Below, one piece after another: positions 41,906-50,718 of a stretch of 64,000 nucleotides of DNA (the stretch's first letter is position 1; every line of letters starts with the position of its first letter). A model generated the notes under the pieces. That model saw nothing but the letters and a program-made list of their open reading frames with translations, had not been told where the DNA came from and made no database searches. Origin of the DNA: Myxococcales bacterium UBA1660 (GTDB lineage Bacteria > Myxococcota_A > Polyangia > Polyangiales > Houyiibacteriaceae); contig DCLA01000111.1 in the NCBI GenBank assembly GCA_002320815.1, positions 211,909 through 275,908 on the forward strand. The letters are read 5' to 3'. The translations under genes and the position numbers were made by a program.

Positions 41906-42370
41906 GTGCGGGCCGGGCTCCTCCTCGCGGCCCTGACGCTGGGGGCGTGCGGCGACGCCGCGCCCCCGGCGCGCGACCTGGAGGTGGGCACCGGCGAGGC
42001 GGCCTTCGAGGCCGTCGTCGATGGCCAGGAGGTCCCGCTGATCTTCGGACCCCAGGGCGGCCATCACGTGTGGGTCAGCTTCCGCGGCGCGGACGCCCCC
42101 GCGGGCGATGCGCTCCTGGACCTCGACGTCGTGCCGCTGGGCGAAGTGGATCCGCCGCCCCGCTCGGCGCCGGTGCGCGTCCGGCCGAGCCCCGCCGCGA
42201 CGGGCTGGGAGTATATCGGCTGGCCGGCCATCCTGCCCGACGCGAGCTGCTTCGTGGGCGTGCCCCTGTCCATCGAAGCCACCCTCACCTTCGCCGACGG
42301 CAGCGTGGGGAGCGACACCATGGTGGTGGTCCCCGCGGAGGGGGCGCCGGGTCTCGGGCCCTGTCCTTAG
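41906..42370 (+). CDS. Small lipoprotein downstream of DUF2330
   Basis: The 154-residue product starts GTG one base after the previous stop. It has a lipoprotein signal (LLLAALTLGAC) and a beta-rich mature domain with GGHHVWVSFRGAD and ASCFVGVPLSIEATLTFADG. It looks like an Ig-like fold of unknown function and is likely co-expressed with DUF2330. Confidence 0.7.
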   Translation: MRAGLLLAALTLGACGDAAPPARDLEVGTGEAAFEAVVDGQEVPLIFGPQGGHHVWVSFRGADAPAGDALLDLDVVPLGEVDPPPRSAPVRVRPSPAATGWEYIGWPAILPDASCFVGVPLSIEATLTFADGSVGSDTMVVVPAEGAPGLGPCP

Positions 42371-42449
42371 TGGGTTGACGGCGAAGCGCCGGCCGTTACC
42401 GACGCATCGGCGCACCGGTCCGTTTCCCTTACTCGCCTCCCCGACGGCC

Positions 42450-42455
42450 TTAGGT
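42450..42455 (+). promoter_or_regulatory. -10-like element of DUF4136 gene
   Basis: TTAGGT ends 7 bases before the ATG at 42463; the match is weaker than for other leaderless candidates. Confidence 0.3.
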
Positions 42456-42462
42456 CGGATCC

Positions 42463-42996
42463 ATGACCCGATACGCCGCCACCCTCCTGAGTCTCGGCTT
42501 TCTCGCCGCTTGCGGCGGGACCCAGTACCAGACCCTCACCAACCCCGACGCGGACCTGGCCCCGGACGCCACCGTCGCCTTCGTGGCGGAGCCCCCGCCG
42601 CCGCCCTTCCGGCGAGTGGACCTCCCCGAGTCGTATCGCGAAGCGGCGCGGACCGCCGTCACCGCCGAACTCACCCGCCTGGGTTGGCGCTCGGCGCCCG
42701 TCGAAGAAGCCGATGTCATCGTCTACGCCTCGGCGGGCCGGCGCGTCGACGAGTTCCGCGCGCGCGGCCAGGTCGGCACCCAGCTCTCGTTCGGCACGAC
42801 CGTGACCGGCATGGACGAGGAGCTCGACCAGAGCGCCGTGGTCTTCGAGGCCTTCGACCGCTCGGGCAACGAGATCTGGTACGGCCACGCCCAGCGCACC
42901 AACCGCAGCACCGTGGACCCCGAGGAGTTCGGCGAGATCGTCGAACGCCTCTTCGCCGACTTCCCGCGCGCTGGCAGCCCCAGCGGCAAGCGCTGA
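42463..42996 (+). CDS. DUF4136 lipoprotein
   Basis: The 177-residue product has a lipoprotein signal (LSLGFLAAC, Cys about 16). The mature domain follows the DUF4136 pattern: 'AVTAELTRLGWRSAPVEEADVIV', EIWYGHAQRTN and a final VERLFADFP. Such proteins are outer-membrane-associated lipoproteins of unknown function with an LptE-like or CsgG-like arrangement. It converges with the universal stress protein gene, 13 bases apart. Confidence 0.85.
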   Translation: MTRYAATLLSLGFLAACGGTQYQTLTNPDADLAPDATVAFVAEPPPPPFRRVDLPESYREAARTAVTAELTRLGWRSAPVEEADVIVYASAGRRVDEFRARGQVGTQLSFGTTVTGMDEELDQSAVVFEAFDRSGNEIWYGHAQRTNRSTVDPEEFGEIVERLFADFPRAGSPSGKR

Positions 42997-43009
42997 CCGA
43001 CCGCCGCCG

Positions 43010-43456
43010 TCAGCGCACGACGAGGACGCTGCACTTGCAGAGGCGCACCGTCTTCTCGGCCACGCTGCCGAGGAGGAAGCGCTGCACTCCGGTGCGTCCG
43101 TGGGAGCCGACGATGACCAGGTCGGCCCCCCGGCGCTCCGCCTCGTCCGCGATGGCCCGGCCCGGTGAGCCGTCCCGGATCACCACGACGTCGCAGCCGG
43201 TACCGGCGAAGCGCTCGTCGCGGACCTTCTCCAGGGCGCGCTCGATGCGGTCCTCGAGCTCGTCGAGCTCCGAGGTCCAGATGTCGGTGGCGCCCATCGC
43301 CGTGTCCACCATCGGCAGGCTCTGCATGGGGTCGAAGGCGCAGACCAGGGCGACCTGGGCGCCGAGGGCTCCCACCATGCCCGCCGCCGCGTCGACGGCG
43401 GCCAGGCTGGCGTCCGAGAGGTCGGTGGCGACGAGGATGTTGCGCGGCACGTGCAT
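43010..43456 (-). CDS. Universal stress protein
   Basis: The 148-residue protein matches the UspA family: ILVATDLSDASLAAVDAAAG at the start and the ATP-binding GSHGRTGVQRFLLGSVAEK near the end (G-x2-G-x9-G-S/T form). A good ribosome site (AAGGAG) lies 6 bases before the ATG, and TATCCT further up could be the -10. These proteins bind ATP and help survive stress; the partner is unknown. Confidence 0.92.
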   Translation of the reverse strand: MHVPRNILVATDLSDASLAAVDAAAGMVGALGAQVALVCAFDPMQSLPMVDTAMGATDIWTSELDELEDRIERALEKVRDERFAGTGCDVVVIRDGSPGRAIADEAERRGADLVIVGSHGRTGVQRFLLGSVAEKTVRLCKCSVLVVR

Positions 43457-43650
43457 GGGGATCTCCTTGGGGCTGCGCCCAGGATAGGCGCCCGGCGGCT
43501 CGGAGGGCACCGGAGGAATTCTGAACGGTGAGCGCGCTCTCGCCGTGCCAAGCGGGCACGCTGGACGAGCATCCGCCGAGGAAAGAGGCCCCTTCGTGAG
43601 CGCCCGGCTCCGCCCTCCGCGTGGCCGGCATCTTGCACATCATCCCGGTG

Positions 43651-44220
43651 ATGGGTGTTGGCAGATGGTTGGGCGGTATGGCATTGGTAGGACTCGGGGC
43701 CACCGGGTGGCTCGGGTGTGATGGTGAAGAGGCCCGCGGCGCGGGCGCCGCTCTGAGTGATCCGACGGCGCCCGCGCCCACCTCGATCGCGTCCCCGGCG
43801 GGTGCCGACGCGGCGCGCGCGGCCTTGAGCCCGGAGTCGCGGAGCGCGCTCCAGCAGGCGCCGGCCGACGAGGTACTCCTCTTTCCGGCGGAGCTCCTCG
43901 GCGACGCGGTGGTCACCAGCGGGCCCCACTTCTACGCGGTCAGCGCCCGGGACGGCGACCTGACCCTCTCCATCCACGCGACCGACGTGGTCCACCAGGC
44001 CCTGCCCGACGACGTGGTCGTCCCCGCGGCCGAGCACGTGGTCCGCGGCGTGCCCGCCCGCGAGCACCTCAGCGAGGCCATCCGCGGAGTCACCTGGACC
44101 GAGGGCGGCATGACGTACGACCTGGAGGTCGAGTGCTACGAGGCGCTCACCGACGAGCGCTGCACCGAGAGCGACTTCGTGCGGCACCTGGCCGAGCGCT
44201 TGGTCGAGGTGCAGCGATGA
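43651..44220 (+). CDS. Lipoprotein linked to M23 peptidase gene
   Basis: The 189-residue product has a lipoprotein signal (LGATGWLGC, Cys about 23) and a mature domain with LSPESRSALQQAPADEVLLFP and GVTWTEGGMTYDLEVEC. The latter resembles a beta-rich domain preceding a Cys-containing C-terminal helix. Start is uncertain (GTG at 43621, ATG at 43651 or 43678). Its stop overlaps the peptidase gene (ATGA), so the two are coupled. Perhaps an inhibitor, chaperone or delivery factor for the peptidase; unproven. Confidence 0.65.
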   Translation: MGVGRWLGGMALVGLGATGWLGCDGEEARGAGAALSDPTAPAPTSIASPAGADAARAALSPESRSALQQAPADEVLLFPAELLGDAVVTSGPHFYAVSARDGDLTLSIHATDVVHQALPDDVVVPAAEHVVRGVPAREHLSEAIRGVTWTEGGMTYDLEVECYEALTDERCTESDFVRHLAERLVEVQR

Positions 44221-45767
44221 GCCGGCTGGCTCTCCTCTTCGCTCTGGTCCTCGCCGTGCCCGCGAGCGCCCAGTTCACCTACACGGACCCCGGGGACCTC
44301 GAGCGTCCGGGCGGCGGCAGCCTGCGCAATGACGCCGGCCGCGTGGACTCCCGGGTCTACGTACCCGGCATGCGCTTCCCCATCGAGGCCGCGCCCGCCT
44401 ACGCCAACTCGCAGATCTACGGGCACGGCGGCTACATGGGCCCCGGCGGCGGGCAGTGCGACGCCGCCAACTACGCCTACCCCTGGCACGACAACTACTG
44501 CGAAGAGCGGAGCTGGGACATGCCCCTCTGCCCCAGCGGGCGCGGCCACCAGGGTCAGGACATCCGGCCGGCGACCTGCCGCGACAACCACTACTGGGTC
44601 GTCGCCTCCGCCGCGGGCACGGTGACCAACATCGGCTCCTACTCGGTCTACGTCACCGCGGACGACGGCACCCGCTACGACTACCTGCACATGGACTCGG
44701 CGTCGGTGCAGGTGAGCCGCGGTCAGCGGGTCAGCCGCGGCCAGCGGCTCGGGCGCGTCAGCGACAACATGGGCAGCACCGCGACGACGATCCATCTGCA
44801 CTACAACATCAAGCAGAACTACGGGTCCCTCGGCTTCGTCTACGTGCCCACCTACATGTCCTTGGTCCGGAGCTACGAGGAGCTCACCGGGCCGCCCGAC
44901 TGGCGCGCCGAGTTCGTCGCCCAGAGCTTCCCCTACGCCAGCATGCCCTTCGTCCTCGCGCCCGGCGAAGAGGTCGCCGGCACCCTGGAGATGCGCAACA
45001 CCGGCGGCGAGACCTGGCGCCGGGGTGAGGTCTTCCTGGGCACCACCGAGCCCCGTGATGGCGCGTCGCCGCTGGCGGGCCCCGACTGGATCAGCGATCG
45101 GCGCGCGGCGACCGTCGAAGCGGACACGCCGCCCGGGTCGGTGGGCCGCTTCGCGTTCACCGTGAAGGCCCCGGCCGCCGCCGGCGACTACCCGCAGTAT
45201 TTCAACCTGGTCCGCGAAGGCGTGGCTTGGTTCGCCGTGCCCGGCGACGACCAGCTGCAGATCCGCGTGACCACCGACGGCTCGCGCTGCGCCGCGGGCA
45301 GCGAGACGTGGACCTGCGAGGGCACGGCGCGCGTGCGCTGCGCCGGGGGCTCCACCGAACGCGAGAGCTGCGACCACGGCTGCGAGGCCGGCACCTGTCT
45401 CGCGGCGAGCGGACCGAGGGACGCCGACGGCGACGGACACGACTCGTCGGTCGATTGCGACGACACCGACCCAACGATCCACCCCGGCGCCGAGGACGTC
45501 TGCGGCGACGGCGTCGACGCCGACTGCGACGGCATCGACCGCGTCTGCGGGGGCGGCGGCGCGGACGGCGGAACCGGGAGCGGCATCGGCCTCGATGGCG
45601 GCGTGGGCCCCGGCGACGCGCCCGGCGACGCGCCGGGCGGCGCGGCCAGCTACGGCGAGCTCCGCGGTGGGTGCAGCGCCGGTGGCGCGGGATCCCCGGG
45701 CGGGCTGGCCGTCTTCGGTCTCCTCGGGATCGTGCTGGCTCGCCGCCGCCGCTCCGGGCCGCGCTAG
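44217..45767 (+). CDS. M23 metallopeptidase with MopE-like and MYXO-CTERM-like regions
   Basis: The 516-residue protein has a signal peptide, an M23/LytM zinc peptidase domain (GHQGQD about 110, YDYLHMDS, TIHLHYNIK about 191), an Ig/NPCBM-like module (about 225-350), a Cys-rich segment, then a calcium/metal-binding DADGDGHDSSVDCDDTD type repeat (about 400-430), and a Gly-rich linker into GGCSAGG, a helix and RRRR. M23 enzymes cut peptidoglycan crosslinks or lysostaphin-type substrates. With the tail it should be surface-anchored. Catalytic His/Asp ligands are present. It converges on the next gene; their stops share CTAG. Confidence 0.88.
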   Translation: MSRLALLFALVLAVPASAQFTYTDPGDLERPGGGSLRNDAGRVDSRVYVPGMRFPIEAAPAYANSQIYGHGGYMGPGGGQCDAANYAYPWHDNYCEERSWDMPLCPSGRGHQGQDIRPATCRDNHYWVVASAAGTVTNIGSYSVYVTADDGTRYDYLHMDSASVQVSRGQRVSRGQRLGRVSDNMGSTATTIHLHYNIKQNYGSLGFVYVPTYMSLVRSYEELTGPPDWRAEFVAQSFPYASMPFVLAPGEEVAGTLEMRNTGGETWRRGEVFLGTTEPRDGASPLAGPDWISDRRAATVEADTPPGSVGRFAFTVKAPAAAGDYPQYFNLVREGVAWFAVPGDDQLQIRVTTDGSRCAAGSETWTCEGTARVRCAGGSTERESCDHGCEAGTCLAASGPRDADGDGHDSSVDCDDTDPTIHPGAEDVCGDGVDADCDGIDRVCGGGGADGGTGSGIGLDGGVGPGDAPGDAPGGAASYGELRGGCSAGGAGSPGGLAVFGLLGIVLARRRRSGPR

Positions 45768-47335
45768 CCCCAGAGGCCCGGGCGCACGGTGGGGTTCAAC
45801 TCCACCTGGACCAGGGTCGCCTGCCGTGCGGCCGCCCCGCGCCGCTCGGTCCCCGGCACCCCGATCCACTCCCGCTCGGCGTCGCTCGCGGTCCAGCGGA
45901 ACTCGGGGCGGATGGCCAGCGCGCCGAGGGTCGCCTCCACCTCGGCGGCCACCGGCCGCTCGTCGGGACTCTTGGCCATCAGCGCGGCGATCAGCGCGTC
46001 GAGCTCGGGCCGGACCTCGGGGTTGATCTCCGAAGCCAGGCGGGCGTCGAGCTCTCGATGGCCGAGCAGCACGTCTCGGGATCCACCGGCGAAGGGCGGC
46101 GCGCCGGTGAGCAGGAAGTGGCCCACGCAACCCAGGGCGTAGAGGTCGGCGGCCGCAGGCGTCGCTCCGGGATCGGTCGCCTGCTCCGGCGCCATGTACG
46201 CCGGCGTTCCCACGAGGAGCCCGCGCTTCGACGCGTCGCCTCGCTCGTCGAGGGAGTCCCGGACCAGCCCGAAGTCGAGCACCTTCGCGTGATCCGGTGG
46301 GAGCCCGCGGCAGAGGAAGATGTGGGCCGGTTTGATGTCCCGGTGGACCAGCCCGCGCTCGTGGGCAGCGTGGAGCGCCGAAGCGACCTGCCGGAGCACG
46401 TGGATGGCGCGCGGGATGGGCAGCGGGCCCATGCGGTCCACCAGGCGCTGGAGGTCACATCCATCGAGGAGCTCCATGACGTAGTAGAACGAGCCACCGG
46501 GCGTCAGACCGAAGTCGAAGACCGAGATGGTGTTCGGGTGCCGCAGCTCGCTGGAGAGCTGCGCTTCCCGCTCGAAGCGCGCCAGGGTCTCGGGGTCGTG
46601 GCGGCCGTGGGAGAGGAGCTTCAGCGCCGCCGGTCGGCGCAGCAGGTGGTGCTGTGCGCGGTAGACGACGCCCATGCCGCCCTCCCCGAGCTTCTCGCCC
46701 AGGCTGTACTGCCCGAGGCGCTCGAGCCGGCGCTTCTCACGCCGCAGGCGCTCTTGGCGACCGACCACCGTGGAGGCGACCAGGATGGTCAGCGCGCCCC
46801 AGCCCATCCACAGCGCCCAGTAGGCCGCGGGCGCCATGCCCTGGGGGACCTGGGCTTCGGTGAGAGCGCTGGGGATCAGCCAACCGAGCCACGAGCAGGC
46901 CGAGACGAGGATCGCCCAGCCGACCGACGCCGGGACCAGCGCCGCATGGACGAAGAGCACCAGGGTCCCCGCGAGGGCGAAGAGCGCGGCGCCCGGGACC
47001 CCGTCGCCGAGGGCGAGGGCCATGCTGCAGGGGAGCGCGACGGCGGTGAAGAGCTCCAGGACGCGCAGGACCGGGAGGCTCATCCGCGACCAGAACACCG
47101 CCGCGATGCCGAAGAGGAGCGCCGGGAGGTTGGCCGCGTGGTGTCGCGGCGAGTGCACCCACTCGGCGAAGCCCGCGGAGTCGGTGATCAGGTAGCCCGC
47201 GATGTGGACCAGGATCCAGAGCCCGATGAAGACCCCGCTGGTGACCGCCACGAACTTGGCGATCTGCGGCCGGATCTCTTCGGGATCCGGCGGCGGCGTG
47301 GCCTCGCTGGGCAGGTCGTTGCGGAGCGGGCGCAT
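45764..47335 (-). CDS. Membrane Ser/Thr kinase with unusual catalytic loop
   Basis: The 523-residue protein has an N-terminal membrane region with about six helices (to about 210), then a Hanks kinase domain: GEGGMGVVY, AALKLL (Lys), HRDIKPAHIFL (His331, Asp333, Lys335), LDFGLV and GTPAYMAPE. In the catalytic loop the usual Asn (HRDxKxxN), which ligates Mg, is His338. The rest of the kinase looks intact. The kinase is at the C-terminus and the membrane part at the N-terminus, the reverse of the commonest bacterial layout. The start of the membrane domain could sense a membrane signal. Confidence 0.88.
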   Translation of the reverse strand: MRPLRNDLPSEATPPPDPEEIRPQIAKFVAVTSGVFIGLWILVHIAGYLITDSAGFAEWVHSPRHHAANLPALLFGIAAVFWSRMSLPVLRVLELFTAVALPCSMALALGDGVPGAALFALAGTLVLFVHAALVPASVGWAILVSACSWLGWLIPSALTEAQVPQGMAPAAYWALWMGWGALTILVASTVVGRQERLRREKRRLERLGQYSLGEKLGEGGMGVVYRAQHHLLRRPAALKLLSHGRHDPETLARFEREAQLSSELRHPNTISVFDFGLTPGGSFYYVMELLDGCDLQRLVDRMGPLPIPRAIHVLRQVASALHAAHERGLVHRDIKPAHIFLCRGLPPDHAKVLDFGLVRDSLDERGDASKRGLLVGTPAYMAPEQATDPGATPAAADLYALGCVGHFLLTGAPPFAGGSRDVLLGHRELDARLASEINPEVRPELDALIAALMAKSPDERPVAAEVEATLGALAIRPEFRWTASDAEREWIGVPGTERRGAAARQATLVQVELNPTVRPGLWG

Positions 47336-47455
47336 CAGGGGGGTCTGGGGTCGGCCGAGAGAGAGGACGACCAGGGCGCCAGCAGCGCGGGCGGCTCACC
47401 CGCGGGGGCTACTCGACGCCCTGGTCGTCCGCCCCTTCGGAGAGGAAGCGGACCG

Positions 47456-47479
47456 CCGGTGACGCCGTCGCGTCACCGG
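47456..47479 (-). terminator. Hairpin after RND efflux operon
   Basis: CCGGTGACG (47456-47464) pairs with CGTCACCGG (47471-47479) around a 6-base loop, 8 bases beyond the RND permease stop. Confidence 0.6.
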
Positions 47480-47487
47480 CCATCCGG

Positions 47488-50400
47488 TCAACCGGCGACC
47501 ACCTCCTCCTGCCGACCGCGGAGGTTGCCGACGCGCGTCTTGAGCGCGCCGACCTTCTTCGAGGTCCAGGTCCGGAGGTCGTCGAGCCAGGTGTAGATCA
47601 CCGGGGTCCCGACCAGGGTCAGCAAGAGCGCGAGGCTCTGGCCGCCGAGGACGATGCCGCCGATGGCGTGGTTGGTACCGGAGCCCGCACCGCTCGAGAG
47701 CATCAGCGGGACCATGCCGGCACAGAACGCGAACGTGGTCATGAGGATGGGCCGGAGCCGGTCGCGGTTCGCGATCATGACCGCGTCGGGTCGGCTGAAG
47801 CCCTCCTTCTGCAGGGCGAGCATGTGGTCGACCTGGAGGATGGAGTTCTTCTTCACGATGCCGAAGAGCACCAGGAGGCCGAGGGCCGAGAAGATGTTCA
47901 GCGACTGGTCGAAGATGAGCAGCGAGATGAGCGCGAAGGGCACCGTCAGGGGCAGCGAGCTCATGATGCTCAAGGGCAGCAGCCAGCTCTCGAACTGGGC
48001 CGCGATGACCAGGTACATGAAGACCAGCGAGAGCAGGATGGCGATGACGAAGCCCATCGCCGCCTTACCGAACTCCTTGGCCTGACCCGCGAGGGCGGTC
48101 GAGAAGGTGGTGGGCATGTCGAGGCTCTCGGCGGTCTCGTTCAGGGTGTTGATGAGGTCACCGGTCGAGGCGCCGGGGGCGGTCATCGCGTAGACGAGCA
48201 CGCTTCGCTGGCGGCTCGAGTGCTGGACGGCCGCGGGGCTCTCCCCCTCGTCCACGTGGGTCACCTGCGAGAGGGCCACCAGGGTCCCGTCGCTGGCGCG
48301 GATCCGGAAGTTCTCCAGGTCCTCGGCGGTGCGGCGGTGGGTCGACCCGGCCCGGAGGTTGACGTCGTACTGCTCGCCGTCGATCTCCAGGTTGGTGACG
48401 TCCATGCCGCCGACGAGCACCCGCAGGGTGTCGGCGATGTCGGAGACCGACACCCCGAGCTCGGCCGCCCGGGGCCGGTCGATGGCCACCCGGAGCTCCG
48501 GGCGACCGGGCTCGTAGGTGGTGCCCGCCTGGGTCACGCCGGGCTGCTCGCGCAGAGCCGACGCCAGAGCTTCGGAGTACTCCTCGAGCTTCTCGAAGTC
48601 GGGTCCCATCACCATGAACTGGATGGGCGCCGCCTGGGCACCGGAGGAGCCGAAGGCCGAGACCTTCGACACCTGCACGTCCAGCTCGTAGCGGTCGATG
48701 TAGCCGGGCAGGATGTTCTCGCGGACCAGGTCCTCGATATCCGTCTGCGTCACGTCGCGATCCTCGGGATCGGTGAGCGCGACGTAGATGAGCGCCTCGT
48801 TGTCACCCATGCCGCTGATGGAGCCCTCGGGGCTACCCACGGTGAGGATGGTGTGGGCCACCGCGTCGGACTCGCCGCGAATCGAACGTGCGACGCGCTC
48901 GGCGATGAGCTCGGTGCTGGCCAACGAGGTGCCCTGGGGTGCCTCGATGGTGATCTCGAAGCGGCCTTCGTCGTCGGTGGGCAGGAAGTTCGTGGTCACG
49001 TGGGGACCGACGACCCACATGCTGGCGAAGGTCAGGGCGATGGCGATACCGACCACCCAGCGCCGCCGCATGCAGAACGCGAGGAGCTTGCCGTAGCCGC
49101 GCTCCAGCCAACCGTCGTGCATCTCGATGCCGGTGCGGTTGCCGAGCCACTGGTCATAGCGATCCTTCTCCTCCTTGGAGGTCATGGCCACGGCGCCGCC
49201 CTCCGGGGGATGGGGACGCTCGCCGTGCTCCATGGAGCCGCGCTTGAGCCACTTGGACGTCAGCATCGGGGTGAGGCTGAAGGCGACCAGCATGGACACC
49301 ATGATCGCCGCGCTCATCGTCGCGCCGAAGCTGGACAGGAAGCGGCCGATGATGCCTTCCATGAAGGCGACGGGGAGGAACACGGCCACGAGCGAGAGGG
49401 TCGTCGCGAGGACGGCCAGGCCGATGTCCTTGGTCGCCTCGACGGTCGCCCGCTTGGGATCGAGCTTCCGCTCCTCCAGGAAGCGGACGACGTTCTCCAA
49501 GATGACGATCGCGTCATCGATGACGATACCGACTGCCAATGTCAGCGCGAGGAGAGTGATGACGTTCAGCGTCAAGTCGAGCGCGCCGATGACCGCGAAG
49601 GTACCGATGATGGACACCGGGATGGCCAGCGCGGCGATGACGGTCGAGCGGAGGCTCTTCAGGAAGAGGAGCACGACGAAGATGGCGAAGACACCGCCGA
49701 GCACGAGGTGCTCCTGCACCGCGTGGACCGCGGCGCGCGGGAAGATGGACTCGTCACGGACGACCTCCATCGTGTAGCCGGTGGGCAGCTCGCCCTCGAT
49801 GATGCCGAGCTCTTCGCGCATGGCGTCGGCGACGGCGATGGCGTTGGTCCCGGACTGCCGGGTGATGGCCAGGAGGACGACCTGCTCGCCGTCGAGGGTG
49901 GCGATGGACTCCACCTCGGCGGCGGCGTCGTGGACCTCGGCGACATCGCCGATGCGCACCACGTGGCCGCCGCGGCGGGCGATGGGCAGGTTGGCGAAGC
50001 CGTCGGCGGTGTCGACGCGACCGGGGACGCGCACCTGGATGGTGCTGGCGCCCTGGGCGAGGTCGCCACCGGGGAGCTCCATGTTCTCGCGCATCAGCGC
50101 GGAGCGGACCTCGGCGATGCTGAGCCCCTGGGCCTCGAGGCGAATGGGGTCGACCTCGACCTGCACCTCGCGCTCGCGACCCCCGAGGATCTGCACCTGA
50201 CCGACGCCACCTTTGCCCTCGAGGCGCTGCTTGATCTCGTCGTCGACGAACTGGGTCAGCTCCTGGGGCTCGCCGGGGCCTCGGATGGCCACGTAGAGCA
50301 GCGGGGCCGCGTCGGGGTCGAGCTTGGCGACCTGGGGCGGGTCCACGTCGTCCGGGAGGTCGGCGAGGACGCGGTTGATGCGGTCGCGCACCTCCTGGGC

Positions 50401-50715
50401 GGCGACGTCGGCGTCGACCTCCAGGTCGAACTGGACGAAGACGACCGAGAGGCCCTCGTAGGAGGTCGAGGTCAGGTCACTGAGACCGGAGACGCTGTTG
50501 ACGGCCTCCTCGATGACCTCGGTGACCTCGGTCTCCACCTGCTCGGGCGAAGCGCCCGGGTAGGCGGCGCTGACCGTGACCGCGGGGATGTCGATGTTGG
50601 GGAAGCGGTCGACCGGGAGGCTGCCGAACGCAGCCACGCCGAGGACGATCATCGTGAGCGAGATCACCCACGTGAAGACCGGTCGATCCACACAGACTCG
50701 TGCCAACCACTGCAT
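47488..50715 (-). CDS. RND efflux transporter permease (HAE1/AcrB type)
   Basis: The 1075-residue inner-membrane proton/drug antiporter shows the RND layout: first helix with RPVFTWVISLTMIV, two large periplasmic loops, and the helix-4 proton relay in GIVIDDAIVILENV (Asp-Asp). It would pump organic molecules from membrane and periplasm through the TolC-type channel. Only three bases separate it from the adaptor gene, so it is the third gene of an efflux operon. Substrate range is unknown. Confidence 0.95.
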   Translation of the reverse strand: MQWLARVCVDRPVFTWVISLTMIVLGVAAFGSLPVDRFPNIDIPAVTVSAAYPGASPEQVETEVTEVIEEAVNSVSGLSDLTSTSYEGLSVVFVQFDLEVDADVAAQEVRDRINRVLADLPDDVDPPQVAKLDPDAAPLLYVAIRGPGEPQELTQFVDDEIKQRLEGKGGVGQVQILGGREREVQVEVDPIRLEAQGLSIAEVRSALMRENMELPGGDLAQGASTIQVRVPGRVDTADGFANLPIARRGGHVVRIGDVAEVHDAAAEVESIATLDGEQVVLLAITRQSGTNAIAVADAMREELGIIEGELPTGYTMEVVRDESIFPRAAVHAVQEHLVLGGVFAIFVVLLFLKSLRSTVIAALAIPVSIIGTFAVIGALDLTLNVITLLALTLAVGIVIDDAIVILENVVRFLEERKLDPKRATVEATKDIGLAVLATTLSLVAVFLPVAFMEGIIGRFLSSFGATMSAAIMVSMLVAFSLTPMLTSKWLKRGSMEHGERPHPPEGGAVAMTSKEEKDRYDQWLGNRTGIEMHDGWLERGYGKLLAFCMRRRWVVGIAIALTFASMWVVGPHVTTNFLPTDDEGRFEITIEAPQGTSLASTELIAERVARSIRGESDAVAHTILTVGSPEGSISGMGDNEALIYVALTDPEDRDVTQTDIEDLVRENILPGYIDRYELDVQVSKVSAFGSSGAQAAPIQFMVMGPDFEKLEEYSEALASALREQPGVTQAGTTYEPGRPELRVAIDRPRAAELGVSVSDIADTLRVLVGGMDVTNLEIDGEQYDVNLRAGSTHRRTAEDLENFRIRASDGTLVALSQVTHVDEGESPAAVQHSSRQRSVLVYAMTAPGASTGDLINTLNETAESLDMPTTFSTALAGQAKEFGKAAMGFVIAILLSLVFMYLVIAAQFESWLLPLSIMSSLPLTVPFALISLLIFDQSLNIFSALGLLVLFGIVKKNSILQVDHMLALQKEGFSRPDAVMIANRDRLRPILMTTFAFCAGMVPLMLSSGAGSGTNHAIGGIVLGGQSLALLLTLVGTPVIYTWLDDLRTWTSKKVGALKTRVGNLRGRQEEVVAG

Positions 50716-50718
50716 GGC

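Noticed and set aside
43510..43620. Short open frames between the stress protein and the lipoprotein
   Set aside because: They code for under 30 residues with no recognisable product.
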